Shown one piece after another: positions 1-7,710 of a stretch of DNA of 20,327 bases. Numbering within the stretch: the stretch's first letter is position 1; each line of letters opens with the position of its first letter. Source of the stretch: CAZGVW01 sp964529265 (GTDB lineage: Bacteria; Planctomycetota; Phycisphaerae; Phycisphaerales; UBA1924); the NCBI GenBank assembly GCA_964529265.1, contig CAZGVW010000132.1, forward strand, positions 1 to 20,327, in the 5' to 3' direction. The notes under the pieces are model-generated. The model had not been told where the DNA came from, searched no databases, and worked only from the letters and a program-made list of their open reading frames with translations. A program made the position numbers and the translations under genes.

Positions 1-621
1 GCCGGGGTCGCACTCGAACGCCACGCGCAGGCCATCAGACCCGTTCACGAAGCGGAACACGTATGAGAAATCGGGCTCACCGGCGCCGTTGCCACGCGCC
101 GGGCCGTCGTCGTCGCCCTCGCAGAACACCTTGATCGTCACTTCACCCGTGTCGCCGGGCGGCTCGTTCTGGCCCAGGCCGTTCACCGTGCCGTCGAACG
201 CGTCGATCGTGATGCCCACAGCCAGCCGGATCGTCCCATCCGAGTTCGGCGCCAGGCCCAGGATCTTCCCGTTCACGCTCGTCGCCACCAGCGGCTCACA
301 GAACTCCCCGTTCACGATCTGCCCGGATGAGTTCCGCGCCGACTCAGCCTTGCCCAGCGCGCGCATCGCGCACTTCGGCTGCCGATCCCACACGCAGTCT
401 TCCTGCAGCTTGCCGGTGATGTAGAAGCAGTCCCGAACCCCCTCCACGTTCCCCGTCATCGCCACCGCGAGGCTCGCATCAATCTCCTGCGCGAGCACGC
501 AGAGATCGTTGTCCTCCTCCTCGCAGAACGTGTACGTCGGGATCGCCTGCGGCACGCCATGGCTGAGCGCAGCGGCGACAAACACCGTGACCGCGGCTGG
601 GCCCAATGCCGAACGAAACAT
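1..621 (-). CDS. secreted Cys-rich protein, array member 1 (subtype I), 3' end cut by window edge
   Basis: The first 207 codons of a minus-strand gene are present; the rest lies beyond base 1. The ATG at 619-621 is preceded by a good ribosome site (GGGAGGA on the coding strand, about 628-634). The protein starts with a signal peptide (MFRSALGPAAVTVFVAAA, then SHGVPQAIP), followed by YTFCEEEDNDLC, a QEDCVWDRQPKC motif, a DGTIRL segment, an FDGTVNGLGQN segment and VFCEGDDDGPARG, and reaches AFECDPG at the edge. These match the 518-residue gene at 2333-3889 almost motif for motif in the mature part, whereas the signal peptides differ. The product is probably exported; the function is unknown. 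By analogy with its paralog it should end in a dockerin-like loop, but that part is not visible. Confidence 0.9.
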   Translation of the reverse strand, partial: MFRSALGPAAVTVFVAAALSHGVPQAIPTYTFCEEEDNDLCVLAQEIDASLAVAMTGNVEGVRDCFYITGKLQEDCVWDRQPKCAMRALGKAESARNSSGQIVNGEFCEPLVATSVNGKILGLAPNSDGTIRLAVGITIDAFDGTVNGLGQNEPPGDTGEVTIKVFCEGDDDGPARGNGAGEPDFSYVFRFVNGSDGLRVAFECDPG

Positions 622-917
622 GCCTGTCCTCCCGGCGCACTGCTGCGCCCCCGCGGCCTCCGCAGCCGCGGCGCATCTCCCCCGAATCGCAGCCTCAGCC
701 GCCTGTTCAGGTGGCTCCAATGTACCAAGCGAGGGCGCTGCAATAAACAGCGCCGCAGAAACTTAGCGTCAAATTCCCCTCACCCCGCGCCGCGGTTTTC
801 GGGCCTTCCTGAGCGGCTCTCAGCCCTCAAACCGGAACGCCGCGCTGCGCGTCAAAATGGGCAAAATGCACCACCGCCTTGCTCGCGCAGGGTGATCACC
901 CCCGTCCCACCGCTCGC
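622..917. other. intergenic region with small palindromes
   Basis: This gap between array members 1 and 2 has no convincing gene. It contains a 12-base perfect palindrome (GGGTGATCACCC, 890-901) 16 bases past the stop of member 2, a near-tandem CAAAATG repeat (853-868), and a 7-bp stem-loop (GGCGCTG 734-740, CAGCGCC 748-754). None is followed by a T-run on the minus strand, so no intrinsic terminator is called. The palindromes could be binding sites in the promoter region of member 1; that is a guess. Confidence 0.4.
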
Positions 918-2222
918 TTACTGAGTCGATCCCCAGAAACTGAGCATGAGCGCCAGGTCGCTTGCGTTCACCAGGCCGTCGCCGTTCAGGTCCGCGTCAT
1001 CGGGCCCGATGACGGTGTCGCCCCCGTCATCCTCACCGCCGGAGCCGCCCGACCCATCAGGGTTGTGCTCCGCGGGGCGGATCTTGATCGTGTATTGCCC
1101 GCACACGCCGTGCGCGTAGCGCGCCTCGATCGGCTCGCCCGCCGCCCAGGACTGTTCGTCCCAGAACTCGCGCGGATAGCGATTGACGAAGGGCGCCGAG
1201 TCGTCACCGGCGCTCGCGCCGGTTCTGAACTCGTAGCTCGTGTGCTCGAGCACGTTCGTAATGAAGAGGAAATCGAAGTAGTCGTACTCCGATTCGTCGA
1301 GCAGACCGTTGAAGTTCGCGTCTCCCTTGCCGCTGACCGCGAAACGCAGCGTGCCCACACCGTCCGAGAACACGCACATATCCGAGTACACATCCGTGCC
1401 GTCATCGTCGTCCACGCCGTCCTGGCCGCCGATCTGGAAGCAGTCCTTGTCGAACCACCCCAGCAGCGTGTCGGTGAACTCGCAGTCGTCGTTCAGACCC
1501 CCCACCACCGTGACGCAGTAGGGCTTGCCCGCATCGAGCCGGCGCACCTCGTAGTGGTCCACGTCCCAGCAGATGCCCACCGTGCCGGTGTCGTCGCAGC
1601 ACATCACGTCCACCGACGCCACGCCCGCCGGCACGACGTACGACAGCCGCAGCGCATCCCCGCCCGTCGTGAACCGGAACACGTACTTCTCATCCGGCTC
1701 GCCCGCGAACTGGCCTGCGCCGTCGAAGTAGATCTTCAGCGTGACCTCGCCCATCTCGTGGTGCAGGCCGTTCTGGGACAATCCATTGATCGTCCCATCG
1801 AACGCGTCCATGAGCGCCGCCAGCCCGAGACGGATGGTCCCGTCGCTGAGCGGGGCCAGCCCGTACAGGCGCCCGTCGTTGCCGCTCGCGATGATCGGCT
1901 CGCAATAACGCCCGGGGATCACCCGGCCGAGTTCATCGCGGCTGGGCTGCGGCTTGTCATAGGCCCGCACCGCGCACTTGGGCTGGATGTCCCAGATCAA
2001 GTCGCGCTGCAGCTTCCCCACGATGAAGAAGCAATCGCGCGCGGCCTCTCCCGCGGCGGCGACAGCCACGTTCGCATCGATCACCTGCGCCAGGGGGCAC
2101 AGGTCATTATCCTCAAGCTCCCGGAACGAATGCACAGGCTCGGCCTGTGGGATCGCCTGCGAGGTTGAGGCGCACACACATAGCGCCGCGGCTTTCGCGG
2201 CCAGCGCCCTCGCGGCTTGCAT
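918..2222 (-). CDS. secreted EF-hand/dockerin-tail protein, array member 2 (subtype II)
   Basis: The protein has 434 residues. The ATG at 2220-2222 is chosen over one 30 bases upstream because GAGGAG lies at the right distance and the signal peptide then starts cleanly (MQAARALAAKAAALCVCAST). The mature part has the family motifs CFFIVGKLQ (64-72), WDIQPKC (77-83), DGTIRLGLAALMDAFDGTING (128-147), CCDDTGTVGICWDVD (208-222) and WFDKDC (256-261). A canonical EF-hand loop lies at 301-312 (DANFNGLLDESE) and a dockerin-like loop at 411-422 (DLNGDGLVNASD), followed by LALMLSFWG. A Gly/Asp-rich linker (389-410) separates body and tail. Three cysteines conserved in members 3 and 4 are lost (YTFC becomes HSFR, DCVWD becomes DLIWD, YCIK becomes YTIK). 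It is an exported Ca-binding protein by inference; its actual role is not known. Confidence 0.92.
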   Translation of the reverse strand: MQAARALAAKAAALCVCASTSQAIPQAEPVHSFRELEDNDLCPLAQVIDANVAVAAAGEAARDCFFIVGKLQRDLIWDIQPKCAVRAYDKPQPSRDELGRVIPGRYCEPIIASGNDGRLYGLAPLSDGTIRLGLAALMDAFDGTINGLSQNGLHHEMGEVTLKIYFDGAGQFAGEPDEKYVFRFTTGGDALRLSYVVPAGVASVDVMCCDDTGTVGICWDVDHYEVRRLDAGKPYCVTVVGGLNDDCEFTDTLLGWFDKDCFQIGGQDGVDDDDGTDVYSDMCVFSDGVGTLRFAVSGKGDANFNGLLDESEYDYFDFLFITNVLEHTSYEFRTGASAGDDSAPFVNRYPREFWDEQSWAAGEPIEARYAHGVCGQYTIKIRPAEHNPDGSGGSGGEDDGGDTVIGPDDADLNGDGLVNASDLALMLSFWGSTQ

Positions 2223-2275
2223 CTTTCTTCTCCTCGCGAAACGGGCACACATCGGACCCGGATTTTTCGAAGCGA

Positions 2276-2299
2276 CGCGACGGGGCTTCCCCCGTCGCG
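2276..2299 (-). terminator. strong stem-loop after array member 3
   Basis: A perfect 10-bp inverted repeat (CGCGACGGGG 2276-2285, CCCCGTCGCG 2290-2299, 4-base loop) sits 34 bases past the stop of the 2333-3889 gene, between it and member 2. No U-run follows on the minus strand, so it is not a textbook intrinsic terminator. It could still define or protect the 3' end of that transcript. Confidence 0.45.
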
Positions 2300-2332
2300 C
2301 CGGTGGTGTTCAGAGAACGGATCTGCCGAGAA

Positions 2333-3889
2333 TCACTGGGTAATGACGCCCCAGTGGCTCAGAAGAACCGCAAGGTCCGAAGCGTTGACGATGCCGTCGC
2401 CCGTCATGTCGGAGCGAGAGCTCATCGACTGGTTGGAGGCCGGCGGGAAGTCCGGCCGCTCACCCGGATCGACATGCTCGGCCAGCTGCACCTTGATGCA
2501 GTAGCCGCCGCACACGCCGTGCTGGAAGAAGAACTCCGGCGGGAAGCCGGCCGGCAGCGGAATGGGCGGGCACTCCTCGACGTCGCCAAGGCCCAGCAGG
2601 TTGCAGATCAGACGATCCTCGTCCTCCCAGATGTGCCGCGGATAGCGGATCACCAGGTCGGCCGACTCATCCTTCAGGCTGGCGCCCGGGGTGTACTCGG
2701 CGTCGAAGTCGGCGAGGATGCTGGCCAGGACGTGATAGAAGAAGTAGAACTCTTCGATCAGGTCGGTGAGGCCGTTGAAGTTGCAGTCGCCCAGGATGCT
2801 GAGGTCGATGGAATCCGGTCCATCGGTGATCCAGCCCGAAAGGAACATGATCAGGATCGCGAAGCGACCGGCGCCGCCGGACACGCCGAAGCGCAGGTTG
2901 CCGTCGCCGTCAGCGAAGACGCAGAGGTTCGAGTACGGCGAAGGATTGCCGCCGTCGTCGTTCTTGCCGTCCTCGCCGCCGATCAGGTTGCAGTTCTTGT
3001 CGAACCAGCCGAGCTTCGTGTCGGTCTTGATCTTGTCGACCAGGATCGAGGGAAGTTCGACATGGGGCGGCAGAATGCCGAGGCGGATGAGCAGGTCCAC
3101 AACCGGGTCGATGCGGGCATCGAACTCCTGGCTCTGGCCGCCGACCACCGTCACGCAGTACGCGCGGCCGGGGATCAGGTTGGAGACGTTGTAGAAGTCA
3201 ACGTCGTAGCAGATCGGAACCTGGCCCGTGTCGTCGCAGCAGTGGATGTCCACTGAAGAGACGCCGGACTCGCACTCGAACGCGACGCGCAGCGCGTCGG
3301 CGCCGTTCACGAACCGGAAGACGTACTCGAAGTCCGGGTCGTCGGAGCCGCCGCCGCGGGCCGGGCCGTCATCATCGCCCTCGCAGAACACCTTCACGGT
3401 GACCTCTCCGGTCTCGCCGTGGGGCTCGTTCTGGCCGAGGCCGTTGAACGTGCCGTCGAAGCCGTCGATGAAGGCGCCCACGCCCAGACGGATCGTGCCG
3501 TCCGAGTTCGGGGCGAGATTCAGGATGCGGCCGTTGACGCTCGTCGCCTTCAGCGGCTCGCAGAACTGGCCATTCACAATCTGGCCGGACGAGTTGCGGG
3601 CGGGCTGCGGCTTGTCGAAGGCCTTCATGATGCACTTCGGCTGACGGTCCCACACGCAGTCTTCCTGCAGCTTGCCGGTGATGTAGAAGCAGTCGCGGAC
3701 TTCCTCCACATTGCCGGTCATCGCCACAGCGATGCTGGCGTCGATCTCCTGTGCGTCCACGCACAGGTCATTGCCTTCTTCTTCGCAGAACGTATAGGTC
3801 GGAATCGCCTGGGGCACGGCGAGCGACGCCGCGGCGCCGGCCAGGACGAAGGCGGTCGCAGACACCGCCGTCATACACACTTTCTTCAT
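2333..3889 (-). CDS. secreted EF-hand/dockerin-tail protein, array member 3 (subtype I)
   Basis: The protein has 518 residues; its ATG is preceded by TAGGAGGAGACCA. A signal peptide (MKKVCMTAVSATAFVLAGAAASLA) leads into YTFCEEEGNDLC (32-43), QEDCVWDRQPKC (75-86), an Asn-Ser-Ser-rich segment (99-101), DGTIRLGVG (130-138), VFCEGDDDGPARG (167-179) and VDIHCCDDTG (213-222). An EF-hand-like loop lies at 368-379 (DCNFNGLTDLIE), the HGVCGGYCIKV motif at 457-467, and a dockerin-like loop at 494-505 (DMTGDGIVNASD) followed by LAVLLSHWG. Compared with members 2 and 4 it has three extra loop insertions (about 252-290, 340-366 and 426-454). It is closest to the truncated gene at the window start. The family function is unknown; export and calcium binding are inferred from motifs. 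Confidence 0.93.
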   Translation of the reverse strand: MKKVCMTAVSATAFVLAGAAASLAVPQAIPTYTFCEEEGNDLCVDAQEIDASIAVAMTGNVEEVRDCFYITGKLQEDCVWDRQPKCIMKAFDKPQPARNSSGQIVNGQFCEPLKATSVNGRILNLAPNSDGTIRLGVGAFIDGFDGTFNGLGQNEPHGETGEVTVKVFCEGDDDGPARGGGSDDPDFEYVFRFVNGADALRVAFECESGVSSVDIHCCDDTGQVPICYDVDFYNVSNLIPGRAYCVTVVGGQSQEFDARIDPVVDLLIRLGILPPHVELPSILVDKIKTDTKLGWFDKNCNLIGGEDGKNDDGGNPSPYSNLCVFADGDGNLRFGVSGGAGRFAILIMFLSGWITDGPDSIDLSILGDCNFNGLTDLIEEFYFFYHVLASILADFDAEYTPGASLKDESADLVIRYPRHIWEDEDRLICNLLGLGDVEECPPIPLPAGFPPEFFFQHGVCGGYCIKVQLAEHVDPGERPDFPPASNQSMSSRSDMTGDGIVNASDLAVLLSHWGVITQ

Positions 3890-3931
3890 TGGTCTCCTCC
3901 TACTTAGAGAGACTCAACGTGATGTCTTCAG

Positions 3932-3950
3932 AAAAACGCACGCTTGTGCG
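3932..3950 (-). terminator. intrinsic terminator for array member 4
   Basis: On the minus strand a small stem (CGCAC, loop AAGC, GTGCG) is followed directly by TTTTTC. It lies about 95 bases past the stop of the 4046-5425 gene and about 45 bases before the start of the next gene, so member 3 may have its own promoter or read through this site. The stem is only 5 bp, so strength is uncertain. Confidence 0.55.
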
Positions 3951-4045
3951 GCCTGGTCGGACGGTCGGGCCCCCTTCGGGCTCCGCACGCGCCGGACCGG
4001 GGCGCGGGATGATTCTCACTCCGTGAATCGGTGGTGAGATCAGGA

Positions 4046-5425
4046 TTACTGAACCACGCCCCAATGGCTGAGCAGGACCGCCAGGTCGCCGGCGTTGACC
4101 ACGCCGTCCTGGTTCATGTCAGCGCGGGCGGCGCCCACGAGCGCGGGGCCGTCATCGGGATCGGGCGAGTCGGCGTGGAGGCCGCGGCGAACCTTGATGC
4201 AGTACTCGCCGCAGACGCCATGGTCGTACAGCGATTCGATCGGGTTGCCCTGCGTCCAGCCTTCCTCGTCCCACACCGAGCGCGGATACCGGTTCACGTA
4301 GACGTACGAGTCGTCCTTCGTGCTCGCGCCGGGGCGATGCTCGAAGTCCTCGCCGTCGTGCGTGAGGTTGTAGACGAACAGGAACGTGAAGTAATCGTTC
4401 TCGACGGAGTCGAGCAGACCGTTGAAGTTCGCGTCGCCCGAGCCGCTCACGGCGAAGCGGATGTCGCCCCGGCCGTCAGCGAACACGCACAGCTCGGAGT
4501 ACACGCCCTGCCCGCCGTCATCGTCAACGCCGTCCGCGCCGCCGATGGGGTTGCAGTTCTTGTCGTACCAGCCGAGGATCGTGTCCGTCTTCTCGCAGTC
4601 CTCGTCGAGGCCGCCGATCACGGTGATGCAGTACGGCTCCTCATCGATGAGATTGCGGATCTTGTAGAAATCCACGTCCCAGCAGATGCCGACCGTGCCC
4701 GTGTCGTTGCAGCACAGCACGTCAACCGACGTGACGTCCACGTCGCCGCGCAGGTCTTCCTCGACCTGGCGAGGAATCTCGAACGCCACGCGCAGCGCAT
4801 CAGCGCCGTTCAGGAAGCGCCAGACATACACCTGGTCGGGGTAGCCGGTCTTCCCGGTCAGGGCGCCGCCGGGCCCTTCGCCTTCTTCTCCGGTGTTGTA
4901 GAACACCTTGATCGTGACCTCGCCCAGCTCCCCGTGGGGATCGTTCTGGGCCAGGCCGTTGATCGTGCCGTCCGTCGCGTCCATCAGGGCGGCGACGCCC
5001 AGGCGGACGATACGCTCCACCGGCTCGATCTCGTACAGCGCGCCGGTGTTGCTCTGATCGAGCAAGGGCTCGCGGAACACGCCGGGAATCGGCTGGGGCA
5101 GCGGCGGGGATCCACCGGGGCCGCCTGCCGTGTAGCAGGGCTCCGGCTTGCCGTAGTGCCTCAGGGCGCACTTCGGCTGGATGTCCCACACGCAGTCCTT
5201 CTGCAGCTTGCCGGTGATGAAGAAGCAGTCACGCGCTTCCTCATTATCGTCATTCGCAGAAACTGCGTCGTCGGCGTCGATCCGATCGAAATTCTCGCAC
5301 AGATCATTGTCCTCGTTCTCACAGAAGGTGTACACCGGCCGAGACACGGGCACTGCGAACGAAGTCGCAGCCCCAACCAGCGCCACCGCGGCCAGACTGG
5401 CCGCCGTCAAGCGACACTTCGACAT
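4046..5425 (-). CDS. secreted EF-hand/dockerin-tail protein, array member 4 (subtype II)
   Basis: The protein has 459 residues. The ATG at 5423-5425 is chosen over an in-frame ATG 42 bases upstream because GTGAGGAGGACAGTT precedes it and the signal peptide (MSKCRLTAASLAAVALVGAATSFA) then begins at residue 1. Family motifs are YTFCENEDNDLC (32-43), CFFITGKLQKDCVWDIQPKC (67-86), RLGVAALMDATDGTING (141-157), CCNDTGTVGICWDVD (238-252) and WYDKNC (286-291). An EF-hand loop lies at 331-342 (DANFNGLLDSVE), HGVCGEYCIKV at 402-412, and the dockerin-like loop at 436-447 (DMNQDGVVNAGD) followed by LAVLLSHWG. A Gly/Pro-rich insert at about 98-115 replaces the subtype I N-S-S segment, and the usual YCEP cysteine is replaced by Arg (FREP). 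This is the 5'-most member of the array. Its function is unknown. Confidence 0.93.
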   Translation of the reverse strand: MSKCRLTAASLAAVALVGAATSFAVPVSRPVYTFCENEDNDLCENFDRIDADDAVSANDDNEEARDCFFITGKLQKDCVWDIQPKCALRHYGKPEPCYTAGGPGGSPPLPQPIPGVFREPLLDQSNTGALYEIEPVERIVRLGVAALMDATDGTINGLAQNDPHGELGEVTIKVFYNTGEEGEGPGGALTGKTGYPDQVYVWRFLNGADALRVAFEIPRQVEEDLRGDVDVTSVDVLCCNDTGTVGICWDVDFYKIRNLIDEEPYCITVIGGLDEDCEKTDTILGWYDKNCNPIGGADGVDDDGGQGVYSELCVFADGRGDIRFAVSGSGDANFNGLLDSVENDYFTFLFVYNLTHDGEDFEHRPGASTKDDSYVYVNRYPRSVWDEEGWTQGNPIESLYDHGVCGEYCIKVRRGLHADSPDPDDGPALVGAARADMNQDGVVNAGDLAVLLSHWGVVQ

Positions 5426-5862
5426 AACTGTCCTCCTCACTACCACTAACAGTCCGTCGGGAAACACACACGGAACCCCGCGTTACAGGGCGATCGATCT
5501 GGCCTCGAAGGTACCCATACCCCGCAGCCGACGCAAGCCGAATCAACGCCCACCTTCGAAAAATCTTGTTCCGTAAAGAGCGTCCGCGCCGAAGGTTATG
5601 GCGCCCCTACCCCTCCCGGAGCACCGGCCCGCAAACACCCGGTGTTCGACGCATTTTCGGGCCTCCCCACTGCTTAACCTCTCCCGCCCGATAACTTTCA
5701 GCCCTCGTCCGAAAAGAGAAAACTCACCCGCTCTCCCGCGCCAAGCGGCAACTTGGCGAAAAGGGGCAAGCCGGGGGCTTACGGGGGCGTCCGGCGTCCG
5801 GGGGCGTCCGGGGGCGTCCCGGGGGTATTCCAGGCGGTCGCAAGGCTGGTCGGACACCCGAC
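5426..5862. other. 437-bp intergenic region with short tandem repeats
   Basis: No credible gene is seen between array member 4 and nadE. It holds the leader of member 4 and a short tandem repeat of GGGGGCGTCC (5783-5792, a truncated copy 5793-5799, then 5800-5809 and 5810-5819). A 7-bp stem-loop (CGCCAAG 5739-5745, CTTGGCG 5752-5758) could mark the 3' end of the nadE transcript; on the minus strand it is followed at some distance by a T-rich run (GTTTTCTCTTTTC). Confidence 0.5.
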
Positions 5863-7599
5863 TCACACCCCCGGCCGCCACCCCTGCGCGATCGGATACC
5901 GCCGCCCCACGCCGAACGCCACGTCCGTCACCTTCAGGCCGATCGCCGACTGCTTCCGCTTGAACTCGCTCGCATCGATCATCCGCACCAGGCGGGAGAC
6001 CGTTGCCGCACCGATCCCGGATTCCGCGGCGATCCGCCCCGGGCTCTGCTTCCGCTCCACGTACCGCGCCACCACCTCGTCCACCACCGCGTACGGCGGC
6101 AGCGTGTCCTGATCCGTCTGATTGGGCCGCAACTCGGCGCTCGGCGGCTTGGTCAGCACAGCCTCCGGAATCGGCGCCCGCGCAAACCCGCACGCCCCTG
6201 CGTTCGCGTTGATCCACCTCGCCAGGCGATACACCTGCGCCTTCGTCACGTCCGCCAGCACCGCGAGCCCGCCGTTCATGTCGCCGTAGAGCGTGCAGTA
6301 CCCCACCGCCAGTTCGCTCTTGTTCCCCGTCGTGAGCAGGAGCGCCCCGATCTTGTTCGAATACGCCATCAGAATGAGCCCGCGCAGTCGCGCCTGAACG
6401 TTCTCCTCGGCCACACCCGGCGCCGGATCAGCGCCAAGCTCCGCGAACCCCGGCCGCAGCGTCTCCTCAACCGCCCGGTGCGGACCTTCGATCGGCGTCG
6501 TGATCATCCGCACGCCCAGCGCATCGGCGATCTTCTGCGCATCGGTCCGCGAGCCTTCCGACGAGAAGCGGCTCGGCATGCTCACCGTCAGCGTCACCTC
6601 CCGCCCCAGCGCCGCCGCGGCGATGCACACCGTCACCGCTGAATCGATGCCGCCCGAGAGACCCAGCACCACCCGCGAAAAGCCAACTTTCCGGCAGTAG
6701 TCCCGAACCCCGAGCACCAGCGCTTCCCACAGCAGTTGCTCCGCCGGCGCCCCAAGCAGGGGATCCTCAACCACCGCCAGACCGCCCCACGCCCGGCGCT
6801 CCGCCGGCAGATCGACCACGCTCATGTGCTCCCTGAACCCCGGCCCCGCCGCGATCAGCCGCGCCTCGGTTCCATGCCCCCGTCCCGGCCCCGGCCCCGG
6901 CCCCGGAACATACACCGCCGCATGACCATCGAAAATCAGTTCATCGTTCCCCCCAACCTGGTTCACCGCCGCCAGCGACACCTCCCGCGCCGCGACGTGC
7001 CTGGTCAGCAGCCCCCGCTGCCGCGCACCCTTCCCGAGCACAAACGGGCTCGCCGAAGCGCTCACGATCAAACCCGCCCCCGCCTCCACCAACTCCGCCA
7101 CCGGATCCGCGCGGCCGGCGTACCGCCCCTCAGCCCCCACGTCCTCCCCGCGCCACAAGTCCTCGCAGATGGAGAGCCCCACCCGCACGCCGCGCACATC
7201 GATCACCGCCGGCGCATCGCCCGCTTGGAAGTACCGGTCCTCATCGAACACGTCGTATGTCGGCAGGAGCCGCTTGTCGTACCACCGTTCCACGCGCCCG
7301 TCCCGCGCGACCGCCAGCGCGTTCGCCACCGCCTTCCCTGGCAGCCGGCGGGGCGATCCGATGAGCGCCGTCATCCCCCGCGCCCGCTCCGCGACACGCC
7401 CGCACTGCGCCTCGCACTCCTCGACGAACCCCTCCTGCAGCAGCAGGTCCCGCGGCGGATAACCGCACACCGCCAGTTCAGGAAACACCAGCAGGTCGGC
7501 GCCGGCCGAAAGACCCTCATCGACCGCCCGCAGCATCCGCTCGGCGTTGCCCGAGAGATCGCCGACCGTCGGATTCAACTGCATGAGCGCCAGACGCAT
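5863..7599 (-). CDS. nadE: glutamine-dependent NAD+ synthetase
   Basis: The protein has 578 residues. It catalyses the last step of NAD+ synthesis: deamido-NAD+ is adenylylated with ATP and amidated with ammonia released from glutamine. The N-terminal half is a carbon-nitrogen hydrolase domain with the triad visible as Glu41 (FPELAVCGY), Lys109 (YDKRLLPTYDVFDE) and Cys145 (SICEDLW). The C-terminal half is the synthetase with the ATP-pyrophosphatase loop SGGIDS (315-320), a TTGNKSE motif, YGDMNGGLAVLADV and the late NQTDQDTLPPY segment. The ATG at 7597-7599 is preferred over an upstream in-frame start because MRLALMQLNPTVGD is the usual family N-terminus. A Pro-Gly run (PGPGPGPGRG, 232-241) is encoded by a short CCGGCC repeat and is unusual for the family. 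The length fits two-domain bacterial NadE. Only the 45-base promoter gap separates it from the divergent gene region. Confidence 0.97.
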   Translation of the reverse strand: MRLALMQLNPTVGDLSGNAERMLRAVDEGLSAGADLLVFPELAVCGYPPRDLLLQEGFVEECEAQCGRVAERARGMTALIGSPRRLPGKAVANALAVARDGRVERWYDKRLLPTYDVFDEDRYFQAGDAPAVIDVRGVRVGLSICEDLWRGEDVGAEGRYAGRADPVAELVEAGAGLIVSASASPFVLGKGARQRGLLTRHVAAREVSLAAVNQVGGNDELIFDGHAAVYVPGPGPGPGRGHGTEARLIAAGPGFREHMSVVDLPAERRAWGGLAVVEDPLLGAPAEQLLWEALVLGVRDYCRKVGFSRVVLGLSGGIDSAVTVCIAAAALGREVTLTVSMPSRFSSEGSRTDAQKIADALGVRMITTPIEGPHRAVEETLRPGFAELGADPAPGVAEENVQARLRGLILMAYSNKIGALLLTTGNKSELAVGYCTLYGDMNGGLAVLADVTKAQVYRLARWINANAGACGFARAPIPEAVLTKPPSAELRPNQTDQDTLPPYAVVDEVVARYVERKQSPGRIAAESGIGAATVSRLVRMIDASEFKRKQSAIGLKVTDVAFGVGRRYPIAQGWRPGV

Positions 7600-7606
7600 C
7601 CGCCGG

Positions 7607-7612
7607 ATGATA
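7607..7612 (-). promoter_or_regulatory. -10-like element of nadE (possible leaderless mRNA)
   Basis: TATCAT on the minus strand ends 7 bases before the nadE ATG, so transcription would start at or next to the start codon. No ribosome site is seen. No good -35 box is visible. The same TATCATCCG string lies ahead of the ferredoxin gene (18427). Confidence 0.5.
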
Positions 7613-7650
7613 CGGGCCGCGCGACCGAATCGAACTCGCGCCAAAGCGCC

Positions 7651-7656
7651 TACACT
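7651..7656 (+). promoter_or_regulatory. -10-like element for the 7711 gene
   Basis: TACACT on the plus strand, about 55 bases before the ATG at 7711, fits a -10 hexamer. It would make the nadE and 7711 promoters divergent within about 50 bp. The -35 match is weak. Confidence 0.35.
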
Positions 7657-7710
7657 CGACGCCATCCACCCGCGGCGGAAGCCGGCCCCGGGCGTCCTGG
7701 AGAACCGAAC

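Noticed and set aside
734..754. Intrinsic terminator for array member 2
   Set aside because: The stem-loop is perfect but no T-run follows on the minus strand and it lies about 165 bases past the stop.
879..2168. Plus-strand open frame of 429 codons
   Set aside because: It is the antisense shadow of array member 2. It has no ribosome site and a His/Arg/Val-rich repetitive composition, while the minus frame has a signal peptide and conserved family motifs.
918..5425. Cellulosome-type dockerin proteins
   Set aside because: Only a single C-terminal loop of dockerin type is present, no glycoside hydrolase domain is visible, and no cohesin gene is in the window.
4031..5449. Plus-strand open frame of 472 codons
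   Set aside because: Antisense shadow of array member 4, with the same odd Val/Ala/His-rich composition. A similar shadow at 2147-3256 opposite member 3 is rejected for the same reason.
6736..7710. Upstream extension of the 7711 gene
   Set aside because: This part runs antisense through nadE and is Arg/Pro/His-rich; the signal peptide and ribosome site place the start at 7711.
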